Positions 1 to 6,531 of a stretch of DNA of 11,649 nt are shown in pieces. Position 1 is the stretch's first letter; each line of letters starts with the position of its first letter. The position numbers were made by a program, and so were the translations under genes. The DNA comes from Verrucomicrobiota bacterium (GTDB lineage Bacteria > Verrucomicrobiota > Verrucomicrobiia > Chthoniobacterales > UBA10450), in assembly GCA_003219355.1 (NCBI GenBank), contig QHOQ01000172.1, positions 1 through 11,649 of the forward strand. Direction: 5' to 3'. A model generated the notes under the pieces. That model did not search any database. It saw nothing but the letters and a program-made list of their open reading frames with translations, and was not told the origin of the DNA.

Positions 1-187
1 TGTTGTTGCAGATTAAATCAATCTCCTGGCCGACGAAGACGGGAGTGTGCCGCAACGTCGTATTTTTCTTGATCGCAATCTCCGGCCTCCACTTGGAAAT
101 CGGCCGAACACTCGGCGCCGCCGCAGCTGCGATGACTGCGACAACGGACCCGCATTTTTTCGCGAGCCGAAGGGAAGTTGTAGACAA
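1..187 (-). CDS. Possible N-terminus of an exported protein, cut by the window edge
   Basis: A minus-strand frame stays open for 62 codons from a TTG at 187 to the window edge. The predicted start has a basic stretch (RLAKKC, residues 7-12), a hydrophobic run (GSVVAVIAAAAA, residues 13-24) and then a polar region ending near PVFVGQEIDLIC. This is the layout of a Sec signal peptide followed by a mature domain. No Shine-Dalgarno sequence precedes the TTG, so the start is a guess. It would lie downstream of the 233-889 gene in the same direction, 45 nt after its stop. A plus-strand frame (3-224) is also open over the same bases and contains no recognisable motif, so the choice of strand rests mainly on the signal-peptide look. 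Family unknown. Confidence 0.3.
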   Translation of the reverse strand, partial: MSTTSLRLAKKCGSVVAVIAAAAAPSVRPISKWRPEIAIKKNTTLRHTPVFVGQEIDLICNN

Positions 188-232
188 GATTTCGGCGCTG
201 GCAAGGTCAATCTACGCGAATTGAATTTTTCC

Positions 233-889
233 TCACCTAGGTGGAGCGCCGAAATGGGCGGCATGTGCTTTGTAAGCCTGGGCGTCATCCAACATCGCAT
301 CGAGCGCAGCCAGAAGCGGCGCAACTCTGGCAAATCCAGAAAAGACCGCTCGATCTCCAATTTCCGTGTCGAACACGAACGCAGGCCGCTGCGTCACCTG
401 CAACAGATGGAAATCAGCAGTGTCGGCACGGACACGCGTTTCAACCACAGTCGAACGCGCCCGTTCGAGTAATTCTTTTGCATCGAGACTGCTTGCTTTC
501 GCTCCAATCTCCGCGGCAATCTTCCACTCGCCGATCCGTTTTCCCTCGCGCAAGCCGGCATACGAAAGCGCAAGGCGCACGCGGTCGTCGTTGATTCCAA
601 AATCTTTTGCGGCTTCAGCCACGCAGTTTGGCGCGAGATATTCCGGCCGGATCGGCTCGTACCAGGCGCTGCTCAACATGAATGGCGAGCGCATGATTGT
701 GCCACTGCGGCGGTAAAACCATTCTTCCTGCTCGCGCGAGACCGGAAGCGCTTTTTGATCGAGCAAGGCGATCTTCCACTGGAATTCAACCTTCTCCTGA
801 TAACGTCTTTTCAATTCCGCCCATGCCGGCTCCGCCCAAAAGCACCACGAAGAGATGACGTCGAGATAGTAAGTGACCAAAATTCGCAT
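233..889 (-). CDS. DsbA/FrnE-like thioredoxin-fold protein with SxxC active site
   Basis: A 218-residue protein of the DsbA-like thioredoxin superfamily (FrnE / 2-hydroxychromene-2-carboxylate isomerase branch). It opens with beta strand MRILVTYYLDV and the active-site loop at residues 10-18 (DVISSWCFW). In FrnE-type oxidoreductases this loop is D-x-x-C-P-W-C; here Ser13 and Ser14 replace the first Cys and the Pro, leaving only Cys16. A helical insertion follows (about 55-160), and the cis-proline loop is in TQRPAFVFD near residue 170. The length is usual for the family. There is no signal peptide, so it should be cytoplasmic. Without a CxxC it is unlikely to catalyse disulfide exchange; a glutathione-dependent isomerase or transferase-like role or a monothiol role is more plausible, but the substrate is unknown. 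It is transcribed divergently from the rhomboid gene. Its ATG lacks an obvious Shine-Dalgarno sequence. Confidence 0.85.
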   Translation of the reverse strand: MRILVTYYLDVISSWCFWAEPAWAELKRRYQEKVEFQWKIALLDQKALPVSREQEEWFYRRSGTIMRSPFMLSSAWYEPIRPEYLAPNCVAEAAKDFGINDDRVRLALSYAGLREGKRIGEWKIAAEIGAKASSLDAKELLERARSTVVETRVRADTADFHLLQVTQRPAFVFDTEIGDRAVFSGFARVAPLLAALDAMLDDAQAYKAHAAHFGAPPR

Positions 890-953
890 AATTTAAAGTC
901 GAGGTTGGACGCACAACTCTTCACTTCCAACGTCAAAGTTCAAACTTTCCCTT
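890..953. promoter_or_regulatory. Divergent intergenic region with a 14-bp palindrome
   Basis: This 64-bp gap separates the divergent DsbA-like and rhomboid genes and so should carry both start regions. It contains the perfect inverted repeat AAAGTT-CA-AACTTT (935-948), which ends only 5 nt before the rhomboid GTG. On the minus strand a TTGAC-like box overlaps its edge, but no convincing -10 partner is visible. An operator is possible but not shown. Confidence 0.35.
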
Positions 954-1964
954 GTGCTCGATCTGAATCACATTTTTCTCTTCCTGGCGGTGATTTCACC
1001 GCTTCTGGTGCTGGCGCGCGCCTGGCGCCCCGATCCAATTTACCGTGGCTGGCGCATCGCCGCGCTCGTTGTTCTCGTGGTTACGGCTCTAGCGTGGATC
1101 TTTTTCCGAGCTGCGGCCGGGTACGTCGGTGGCGCAGCCTGGTTCGCTCTCTTGTTCATTCCAGCAATTGGATCGCGAAAAATGACGGAGCTTGCCGCGC
1201 GCCAAAATTACAAATCCGCGCGAAAACTTGGGGCGGCTCTTCAGATTTTGCATCCGAGCGCTGAGTTGCGCGATCAGGTTCAATTATTTCGTCATTTGGA
1301 ATCTCATCACAACCATCGAGCCGTTTTCCCGTCGCCTTCGCTCGAGCAGGAAATCGAGCAGCAAGATCGACGTCGTTCTTTCCGCAACGCCCCTGCGGTC
1401 CTCGTTCTTTTCCTCATCAACGCCGCCGCATTCATCTTCGAGATTTCCTTTGGTAATTGGACAGACCCCGAAGTCCTGCATCAACTCGGTGCGCTCGAAC
1501 CTTACGCTGTTGTGGCGCAGGGCCAGTACTGGCGTCTGTTCACCGCGCTTTTTTTGCACGCAGGTTTTGTTCATCTGCTTTTCAATCTTTTTGCGCTCTA
1601 CGTCCTTGGCCCGCCATTGGAGCGCTCAATCGGCGCGGTCCGGTTTGCGATCTGCTATCTAATTTCGGGACTCGCCTCGAGCGCCGGAGTGGTAGGATTG
1701 ACCCTAATCGGCCTCGTTCAGGTAGCCCAACTTGTTGGCGCGTCGGGATGCATCATGGGCATAGTCGGTGCGTGGGCCGGATTTTTGCTTCGACATCGAC
1801 ATGCGCCGCATGCAAAGCAGCGATTAGGCAACGTCCTGATGATTGTCGCGATACAAACGGCGTTCGATCTCTCAACACCGCAGGCGAGCATGGCGGCGCA
1901 CCTTTGCGGATTAGTCGCCGGATTTGTTCTTGGACTCGCCTTGACTCCGCGAGCTGCTAGATAG
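954..1964 (+). CDS. Rhomboid family intramembrane serine protease
   Basis: A 336-residue membrane protein carrying the rhomboid protease signature. The L1/TM2 motif is at about 193-211 (GQYWRLFTALFLHAGFVHLLFN, with His202, His207 and Asn211). The catalytic serine is Ser264 in GASG (262-265), followed by Gly268, and the catalytic histidine is His316 in AAHLCG, so the Ser-His dyad is complete. Such enzymes cut transmembrane segments of client proteins within the membrane. About 140 residues precede the core: roughly three hydrophobic segments (5-20, 34-50, 56-72) and a charged stretch (75-140), probably cytoplasmic. This N-terminal membrane extension is larger than in E. coli GlpG and is not one I can name. 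The start is GTG at 954: the frame has a TAA at 894 and no other ATG, GTG or TTG in between. No clear Shine-Dalgarno sequence is seen. Clients are unknown, and the neighbours give no direct hint. Confidence 0.92.
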   Translation: MLDLNHIFLFLAVISPLLVLARAWRPDPIYRGWRIAALVVLVVTALAWIFFRAAAGYVGGAAWFALLFIPAIGSRKMTELAARQNYKSARKLGAALQILHPSAELRDQVQLFRHLESHHNHRAVFPSPSLEQEIEQQDRRRSFRNAPAVLVLFLINAAAFIFEISFGNWTDPEVLHQLGALEPYAVVAQGQYWRLFTALFLHAGFVHLLFNLFALYVLGPPLERSIGAVRFAICYLISGLASSAGVVGLTLIGLVQVAQLVGASGCIMGIVGAWAGFLLRHRHAPHAKQRLGNVLMIVAIQTAFDLSTPQASMAAHLCGLVAGFVLGLALTPRAAR

Positions 1965-1983
1965 CACCGATTGAAGCTTTGCC

Positions 1984-2230
1984 ATGTGTGCTTATGCAAT
2001 CCGTGGAGGCAAGGAAGGTAAAGAGCGCCTATACCTCCTGGCTCGAGTGATGCTGCCGATTACTTCTTAATTATTGAAGACGTCGGTTTCAGGAAAGGAA
2101 TGAAGTGCCTGGATGCAGGCTGTGGTGGTGGCCACGTCACACTTCTCATGGCAAGCATGGTGGGGCCGGAAGGCAAGGTCACGGCACGGACGCAGATGAA
2201 CAGATTACATGGGATGGACCAAAGTGCGAT
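1984..2230 (+). pseudogene. Decayed 5' fragment of a class I SAM-dependent methyltransferase
   Basis: The 351-bp gap between the rhomboid and phosphorylase genes holds methyltransferase-like coding sequence in three frames. From ATG 1984 the first frame reads MCAYAIRGGKEGKERLYLL and on to LPIT, then meets TAA at 2068. The second frame takes over near 2061 (YFLIIEDVGFRKG) and contains the SAM-binding glycine motif I, LDAGCGGGHVTLL (about 2109-2147), followed by GPEGKV. The third frame resumes at 2183 with GTDADEQI, matching the acidic second strand of a Rossmann methyltransferase. Thus two frameshifts and several stops lie within about 80 codons. The remaining two thirds of a typical methyltransferase of this kind (about 270 residues) is absent. 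The rest of the gap up to 2315 holds no recognised gene and must contain whatever promoter serves the phosphorylase. Confidence 0.75.
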
Positions 2231-2315
2231 TAAAGACCGACATCTTCATCGAGCGAGACTTGCCGGATAAGCTTTTCTCGATTAACTGCCGCTCTGTTCC
2301 CCGTCCTGTGTTCAC

Positions 2316-4871
2316 ATGCCGACTTTCCAAACTTACAATGTGACTCCGACCTTGCCGGTGGCGCTTGAGCCGCTGCGCGAGATGAGTTTCAATCTTTGGT
2401 GGACATGGGAGCCCTCGGCCCGCCGTCTGTTCCGGCTACTTGATCCGGAGCTTTGGAACCGGACAAACCATAATCCGGTCCGCATGCTCCAGCTTTCGCG
2501 GCAATCGCGGCTAGAAGAACTTTCACAGGACAAAACTTTTCTCCGCGAACTGAAGCAGGTCTTCGACGCGTTCGAAAAATATTTGGGGCGCAAAGACACT
2601 TACGGAAAAACCGGAGCCGCCAGCGCGATCAAAAATCCCATCGCCTATTTTTCCGCCGAATTTGGTTTTCACGAATCGATTCCAAATTATTCGGGCGGTC
2701 TCGGCATCCTCGCGAGCGATCATTGCAAATCGGCGAGCGATCTTGATTTAAACTTTGTCGCAATTGGGCTGCTTTATCGACATGGTTATTTCAGGCAGCA
2801 GATTGACAAGGAAGGTTTTCAAGAGGCGATCAATCTCAATCAAAATTTCCATCATCTCCCGATTCGCGAAGTACGCCGCGGCGACACGACCTTGCTCATC
2901 TCTGTGCCGATTCTGGATCGCCAGGTTTTTGCCAAGCTTTGGGAACTGCGCGTAGGCCGGATCAGCGTCTATCTTCTAGATACCGACACCCCGGAAAATA
3001 GCGCTGAAGACCGATTGATCACCGCTGAGCTTTATGGCGGCGACTTGGAAATGCGGATGCGCCAGGAAATCATCCTTGGAATTGGCGGCGTCAAGGCGCT
3101 GGGCATTCTCGGGATCAAACCCGATGTGTTTCATATGAACGAGGGGCACTCGGCATTCCTCGGGCTCGAACGCATTCGCCTTAACGTTGTCGAGAAGAAG
3201 CTCGATTTTTATTCCGCGCTCCAAGTAGTCGTGGCGGCCAACGTTTTCACCACCCACACACCGGTCCCGGCGGGCAACGATTCGTTTCCGCGCGAGATGA
3301 TGCGAAGATATTTCGGCGCTTTTGCCAAGGAATTAGACATTCCGTTCGACGAGCTATTTTCATTCGGACAAACCCGCGTCGATCCTACGGATCCGTTTAG
3401 CATGACCATCCTGGCGCTGCGTCTAAGCCGGCACGCAAACGGCGTGAGCAAATTGCACGGCGAAGTGAGCCGGTCCCTTTGGAAAGATGTCTGGGCCGGT
3501 GTGCCGGTCCACGAAGTGCCGATCACCAGCATTACGAATGGCGTTCATACGAAGACCTGGATGGCGCCGGAGTTTTCGGCGCTCTACGACAAACATCTCG
3601 GCGCATGGGAGGAACATCTGACCGAGCCGGATTTCTGGCGCGGTGTCATCGATATTCCAGACGCGCAACTGTGGGAGACTCACCAAAAACTCAAACTGCG
3701 TCTCATTGAATTTGTGCGTGACCGGGTGCGACGGCGGCTCGAGCGCGTGGGCGAATCACCTGAAGTCATTCGCAGAGTCAACCGCATTCTCGATCCGGAA
3801 ATTTTGACGATCGGTTTCGCCCGCCGATTCGCGACTTATAAACGCGGCACCCTTCTATTCAGCGATAAGGACCGGCTTAAGCGGCTGCTCAACGATGCAA
3901 CACGGCCCGTCCAATTTATCTTCGCAGGCAAAGCGCACCCACGCGACGAAGCCGGTAAGGCGCTCATCCAGGAAGTTTACAAACTCAGCCGCGAAACCGG
4001 TTTCGAAAACCGTATTGTCCTTCTGGAAGATTACGACAGTTACATCGCGCGTCGCCTCGTGCAGGGGGTCGATCTTTGGCTGAATCATCCGCTTCGTCCG
4101 CTTGAAGCGAGCGGCACCAGCGGAATGAAATTGGCGCCGAATGGCGGGATTAACCTCAGCGTGCTCGATGGTTGGTGGCGTGAAGGGTACAACAGCAATA
4201 ACGGCTGGGCGATCGGTGCGGAAATCGATAATGGCACGGTCGAATTTCAGAACCAAGTAGACGCAAACAGTCTCTATCAATTGCTCGAGAACCAGATCAT
4301 CCCGCTTTACTACGCGAAACCGGACGGCAAACTTCCCCTCGCCTGGCTGCAATTGATGCGCGAATCAATTCGCAGCGTCACGCCGGTTTTCAATACCCAG
4401 CGGATGGTGAAGGAATATACCGAGCGCCTTTATATTCCCGCCGCGAAGTCGCACGAAACTTTTTCCCGCGATAGTTGCGGTCCGGCCACTGAACTGAGTA
4501 AATGGAAAACGCAGATGCGCAGAGACTGGCCGCAAGTGCGGATTTCTGATGTGCAAGTCGGCAACAAAGATCGACAAGCCATCTTGGTCGGCGAATCGTT
4601 GCAGATCAGCGCGCGTGTTCATCTCGGCGCTGTCGATCCCAAACATGTGCGCGTCGAGGCATACCACGGCGAAGCAGATAATGGCGAGATTCGCAATCCC
4701 ACTGCCACTGTTCTTAATCAAAGCAGCCAGTCGGATGCGGATGGCAATTATCTTTATCAAGGATCAGTCCCCTCTACCGAAAGCGGTACTTATGGCTTCA
4801 GCGTTCGCGTCGTCCCGACGCATCCGCACCTCATGCAAATGCACGAACTGCGCTTGATCACATGGTCGTGA
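2316..4871 (+). CDS. glgP: Alpha-glucan phosphorylase (GT35, DUF3417 type)
   Basis: An 851-residue glycosyltransferase family 35 phosphorylase that releases glucose-1-phosphate from alpha-1,4-glucans such as glycogen or maltodextrin, in the cytoplasm. The N-terminal DUF3417-like segment (about 10-110, FNLWWTWEPSARRLF) marks the shorter bacterial/archaeal phosphorylase subgroup rather than the E. coli GlgP/MalP type. Family motifs follow: AEFGFHESIPNYSGGLG (about 113-130), HMNEGHS (273-279), FTTHTPVPAGND (about 311-322), a TNGVHTKTW loop (about 407-415), and EASGTSGMK with the pyridoxal-phosphate lysine at Lys605. The last 110 or so residues form a beta-rich accessory domain common in this subgroup. 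All key parts are present and the length is normal. No other glycogen genes lie nearby, so it appears to be a stand-alone gene. The ATG at 2316 has no obvious Shine-Dalgarno sequence. The 34 nt after the stop, up to the convergent barrel gene, show no strong terminator. Confidence 0.95.
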   Translation: MPTFQTYNVTPTLPVALEPLREMSFNLWWTWEPSARRLFRLLDPELWNRTNHNPVRMLQLSRQSRLEELSQDKTFLRELKQVFDAFEKYLGRKDTYGKTGAASAIKNPIAYFSAEFGFHESIPNYSGGLGILASDHCKSASDLDLNFVAIGLLYRHGYFRQQIDKEGFQEAINLNQNFHHLPIREVRRGDTTLLISVPILDRQVFAKLWELRVGRISVYLLDTDTPENSAEDRLITAELYGGDLEMRMRQEIILGIGGVKALGILGIKPDVFHMNEGHSAFLGLERIRLNVVEKKLDFYSALQVVVAANVFTTHTPVPAGNDSFPREMMRRYFGAFAKELDIPFDELFSFGQTRVDPTDPFSMTILALRLSRHANGVSKLHGEVSRSLWKDVWAGVPVHEVPITSITNGVHTKTWMAPEFSALYDKHLGAWEEHLTEPDFWRGVIDIPDAQLWETHQKLKLRLIEFVRDRVRRRLERVGESPEVIRRVNRILDPEILTIGFARRFATYKRGTLLFSDKDRLKRLLNDATRPVQFIFAGKAHPRDEAGKALIQEVYKLSRETGFENRIVLLEDYDSYIARRLVQGVDLWLNHPLRPLEASGTSGMKLAPNGGINLSVLDGWWREGYNSNNGWAIGAEIDNGTVEFQNQVDANSLYQLLENQIIPLYYAKPDGKLPLAWLQLMRESIRSVTPVFNTQRMVKEYTERLYIPAAKSHETFSRDSCGPATELSKWKTQMRRDWPQVRISDVQVGNKDRQAILVGESLQISARVHLGAVDPKHVRVEAYHGEADNGEIRNPTATVLNQSSQSDADGNYLYQGSVPSTESGTYGFSVRVVPTHPHLMQMHELRLITWS

Positions 4872-4905
4872 TAAGACAGCAGTCGGCACTCGTGATCTAC
4901 AATTG

Positions 4906-5943
4906 CTAAAACTGAACTGAAATTCCGCCGCGCAGCCGGTAATCGGGCACAACTTGCAACGCGGTGTTCTCGATGGAAACAGGAAACTCAGCGCCAACTT
5001 CCGCGCTCCAGCGACCGCGCGACGCCACCAATCGTGGACCTACAAAAATGGAAGTGATTCCGGTGTCCTCGGCTTTTTTGCCGCGAAATCGATCGACAGC
5101 TTTGTATTCGCCAGAGGTTGCAAACTGCACCCCGAAGATCGTCTCACGATTGCGGACGATATAGTAACCAGGTCCGCCCGCCCACACGAGATCGTTGGCA
5201 AAGTGATATTGATGGGTGCCATCACCGCGCAACGTGAATTGGATGTTCGTTTCAAAAAAAATATTCTGGTAACGGAGCGACGTTTGCTCGCCAAAGATGC
5301 CGTCATACGATCCGGTGCCGAGTGTGAGGTCGTGACCGTGGATGCCACTTTCAGGAGCGCCGGGAATTTCGACCTCGTGAAATTCCTCCTCGAGCCGGCT
5401 GCTATCGCCAGTGGGAAATTTGATTCCGGTCAGTAAAATGGTCGAGACGGTGAAGTCCGGTTCATGCTCGACCGCGACAGGATTTTTGCCTTGGAACTCA
5501 AAGCTTCTTCGGGCAGGCGAAGCGTAATGGAAGACGACCGTCTTCAGCAGAAGCGAAATATCACCCAGACCGGAAATCGTACCACGATCGATCTGGAAAC
5601 CTTCCGGCCTTTTGAACTCGCGATAAATAAGTGGCACGTTCATCTGCAATGCGAACCGGCTGTTCATGTCGTAACCGGCGACAAGCTGCGTAATCGAGCT
5701 GTTCAGGTATTGCCCGGTCGGATTTGCGACTTCGCTCCCATCCACTTGAACGGTCGCAAAACGAGTGAACTGTTCGCTGACTGCACCGTACCACCCGGCC
5801 AACCAGGGAAAAAAATGGGTCGATTCCATTCCCGGCATGGCGTTGAGCTGGGGCGTGTAACAGCCACAAAGATCGCACGCGCGGCTCGTGACCAGGTCCG
5901 CAGCGACAAAGACCAACAAACAAAGCAAACGTAAAATTTTCAT
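4906..5943 (-). CDS. Outer-membrane beta-barrel (transporter-like) with N-terminal CxxCxC
   Basis: A 345-residue exported protein. Residues 1-22 are a signal peptide (basic MKILR, then a hydrophobic run ending SRA). The mature chain would begin CDLCGCY, giving Cys23, Cys26 and Cys28. The body is made of alternating amphipathic strands rich in Gly, Tyr and Phe, with the turn motifs KFPTGDSS and LGTGSYDGIFG and a C-terminal phenylalanine, as expected of a barrel inserted by the BAM machinery. The layout resembles the MetA-pathway/phenol-degradation outer-membrane family (PF13557), often labelled 'transporter'; no substrate can be named. No TonB box or plug domain is seen. The CxxCxC motif at the mature N-terminus might bind a metal, or Cys23 might be lipidated, although the preceding SRA is a poor lipobox. 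It is probably co-transcribed with the HPCxxC gene upstream, 114 nt away. Confidence 0.85.
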   Translation of the reverse strand: MKILRLLCLLVFVAADLVTSRACDLCGCYTPQLNAMPGMESTHFFPWLAGWYGAVSEQFTRFATVQVDGSEVANPTGQYLNSSITQLVAGYDMNSRFALQMNVPLIYREFKRPEGFQIDRGTISGLGDISLLLKTVVFHYASPARRSFEFQGKNPVAVEHEPDFTVSTILLTGIKFPTGDSSRLEEEFHEVEIPGAPESGIHGHDLTLGTGSYDGIFGEQTSLRYQNIFFETNIQFTLRGDGTHQYHFANDLVWAGGPGYYIVRNRETIFGVQFATSGEYKAVDRFRGKKAEDTGITSIFVGPRLVASRGRWSAEVGAEFPVSIENTALQVVPDYRLRGGISVQF

Positions 5944-5948
5944 TCGAT

Positions 5949-5954
5949 CCCTCC
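5949..5954 (-). promoter_or_regulatory. Strong ribosome binding site of the barrel gene
   Basis: GGAGGG lies 5 nt before the ATG at 5943 on the minus strand. It stands out because most genes in this window lack a recognisable Shine-Dalgarno sequence, and it fixes the start of the barrel gene. Confidence 0.75.
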
Positions 5955-5970
5955 GAAAAAATGGGAACGA

Positions 5971-5989
5971 TGCTGCAAATTACGCAGCA
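5971..5989 (-). other. Short hairpin in the leader of the barrel gene
   Basis: A perfect 6-bp stem (TGCTGC / GCAGCA) with a 7-nt loop lies 17 nt upstream of the GGAGGG ribosome binding site, in the 114-nt spacer after the HPCxxC gene. There is no following T-run, so it is not a classic terminator. It may be an RNA-stabilising or attenuating hairpin, or chance. Confidence 0.3.
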
Positions 5990-6057
5990 GTCCCCGATTG
6001 TTGATGCGCGCGACTGTGATCCGGGCACGCGCGTGGCGCAGCCGATTCAATCGCGAT

Positions 6058-6474
6058 TTAGCTCAAGAGCGACCTGGGCGGAGGAACCAGCGGGGGTTGC
6101 CCGACGCGGGAGAGTGAAAAATCAGTTGATGCGTACTCAAAACGCCTGAAAGGCGGCACCACGCGAATCGCGCGCGGTGCACAGATCATATCGATCTTCG
6201 GTGTCGGAGATTGGAGATCGGACTTCTTTTCCGAATTCTTTCCTGTCCTTACGGCATGGCAAAGCGAACACGGATGACCGCCATCAAACGTCTGAGTAAT
6301 CGCTTGGCGCAGCGGCGCCCGCTTCGAATAGTCGATAATCATTGTCGTCCATGCCAGAGACTGCAGAGCGATCCAATGCAAACCAATCGCGCAACAAAGC
6401 GCGAAAATCGTGGCGATCCGGCCGGCGCAGCGAAGCACGGTTGCGAGGCTAGTGAGCGAAATGCGCAATGTCAA
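6058..6474 (-). CDS. Small membrane-anchored or exported HPCxxC protein
   Basis: A protein of about 138 residues with a hydrophobic segment near the N-terminus (IATIFALCCAIGLHWIALQSLAW, about residues 20-42), followed by TFDGGHPCSLCHAV with Cys69 and Cys72, a lysine-rich SEKKSD stretch, a third mature cysteine in DMICAPRA, and a proline-rich tail. It should be anchored in, or exported across, the inner membrane with the CxxC outside. The layout recalls small cysteine-motif proteins such as DUF2946, but I cannot assign a family. The frame is open up to an ATG at 6561, but those extra 29 codons would be read through the 53-bp hairpin repeat and overlap the phosphodiesterase gene. A TTG at 6474 (or 6468) just after the repeat is therefore preferred, although no Shine-Dalgarno sequence supports it. 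It precedes the CxxCxC barrel gene on the same strand; a joint envelope or metal-related role is an inference. Confidence 0.65.
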   Translation of the reverse strand: MTLRISLTSLATVLRCAGRIATIFALCCAIGLHWIALQSLAWTTMIIDYSKRAPLRQAITQTFDGGHPCSLCHAVRTGKNSEKKSDLQSPTPKIDMICAPRAIRVVPPFRRFEYASTDFSLSRVGQPPLVPPPRSLLS

Positions 6475-6478
6475 TCGT

Positions 6479-6531
6479 GGTTGGGACGCCGCGCTGCGGT
6501 GTACCGGACAGCGCCACGCGCTGTCCCTACC
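6479..6531. repeat. Inverted pair of REP-like hairpins, 53 bp
   Basis: The element is bounded by GGTTGGGAC (6479-6487) and GTCCCTACC (6523-6531), which are inverted copies of each other at 8 of 9 positions. Inside are two hairpins, each with a 3-nt loop: ACGCCGC/GCGGTGT (6486-6502, one G-T pair) and the perfect 9-bp GGACAGCGC/GCGCTGTCC (6506-6526). Each hairpin follows its own GGTWGGGAC header, so the unit is two REP-like half-elements facing each other. Its right edge contains the TAG stop of the phosphodiesterase gene (6527-6529 on the minus strand). It may also act as a transcript-end or RNA-stability structure between the two gene pairs. Confidence 0.7.

Noticed and set aside
3..224. Plus-strand frame over the left edge
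   Set aside because: It is open but has no recognisable motif, and it competes with a minus-strand frame that looks like a signal peptide. It was not called as a gene, although the choice is uncertain.
4872..4905. Bidirectional terminator between the convergent phosphorylase and barrel genes
   Set aside because: The 34-nt gap has no GC-rich stem with a T-run on either strand.
4954..5436. 160-codon plus-strand frame antisense to the barrel gene
   Set aside because: It lies wholly inside the barrel gene, has no family resemblance, and the barrel on the other strand has a signal peptide and a strong ribosome binding site.
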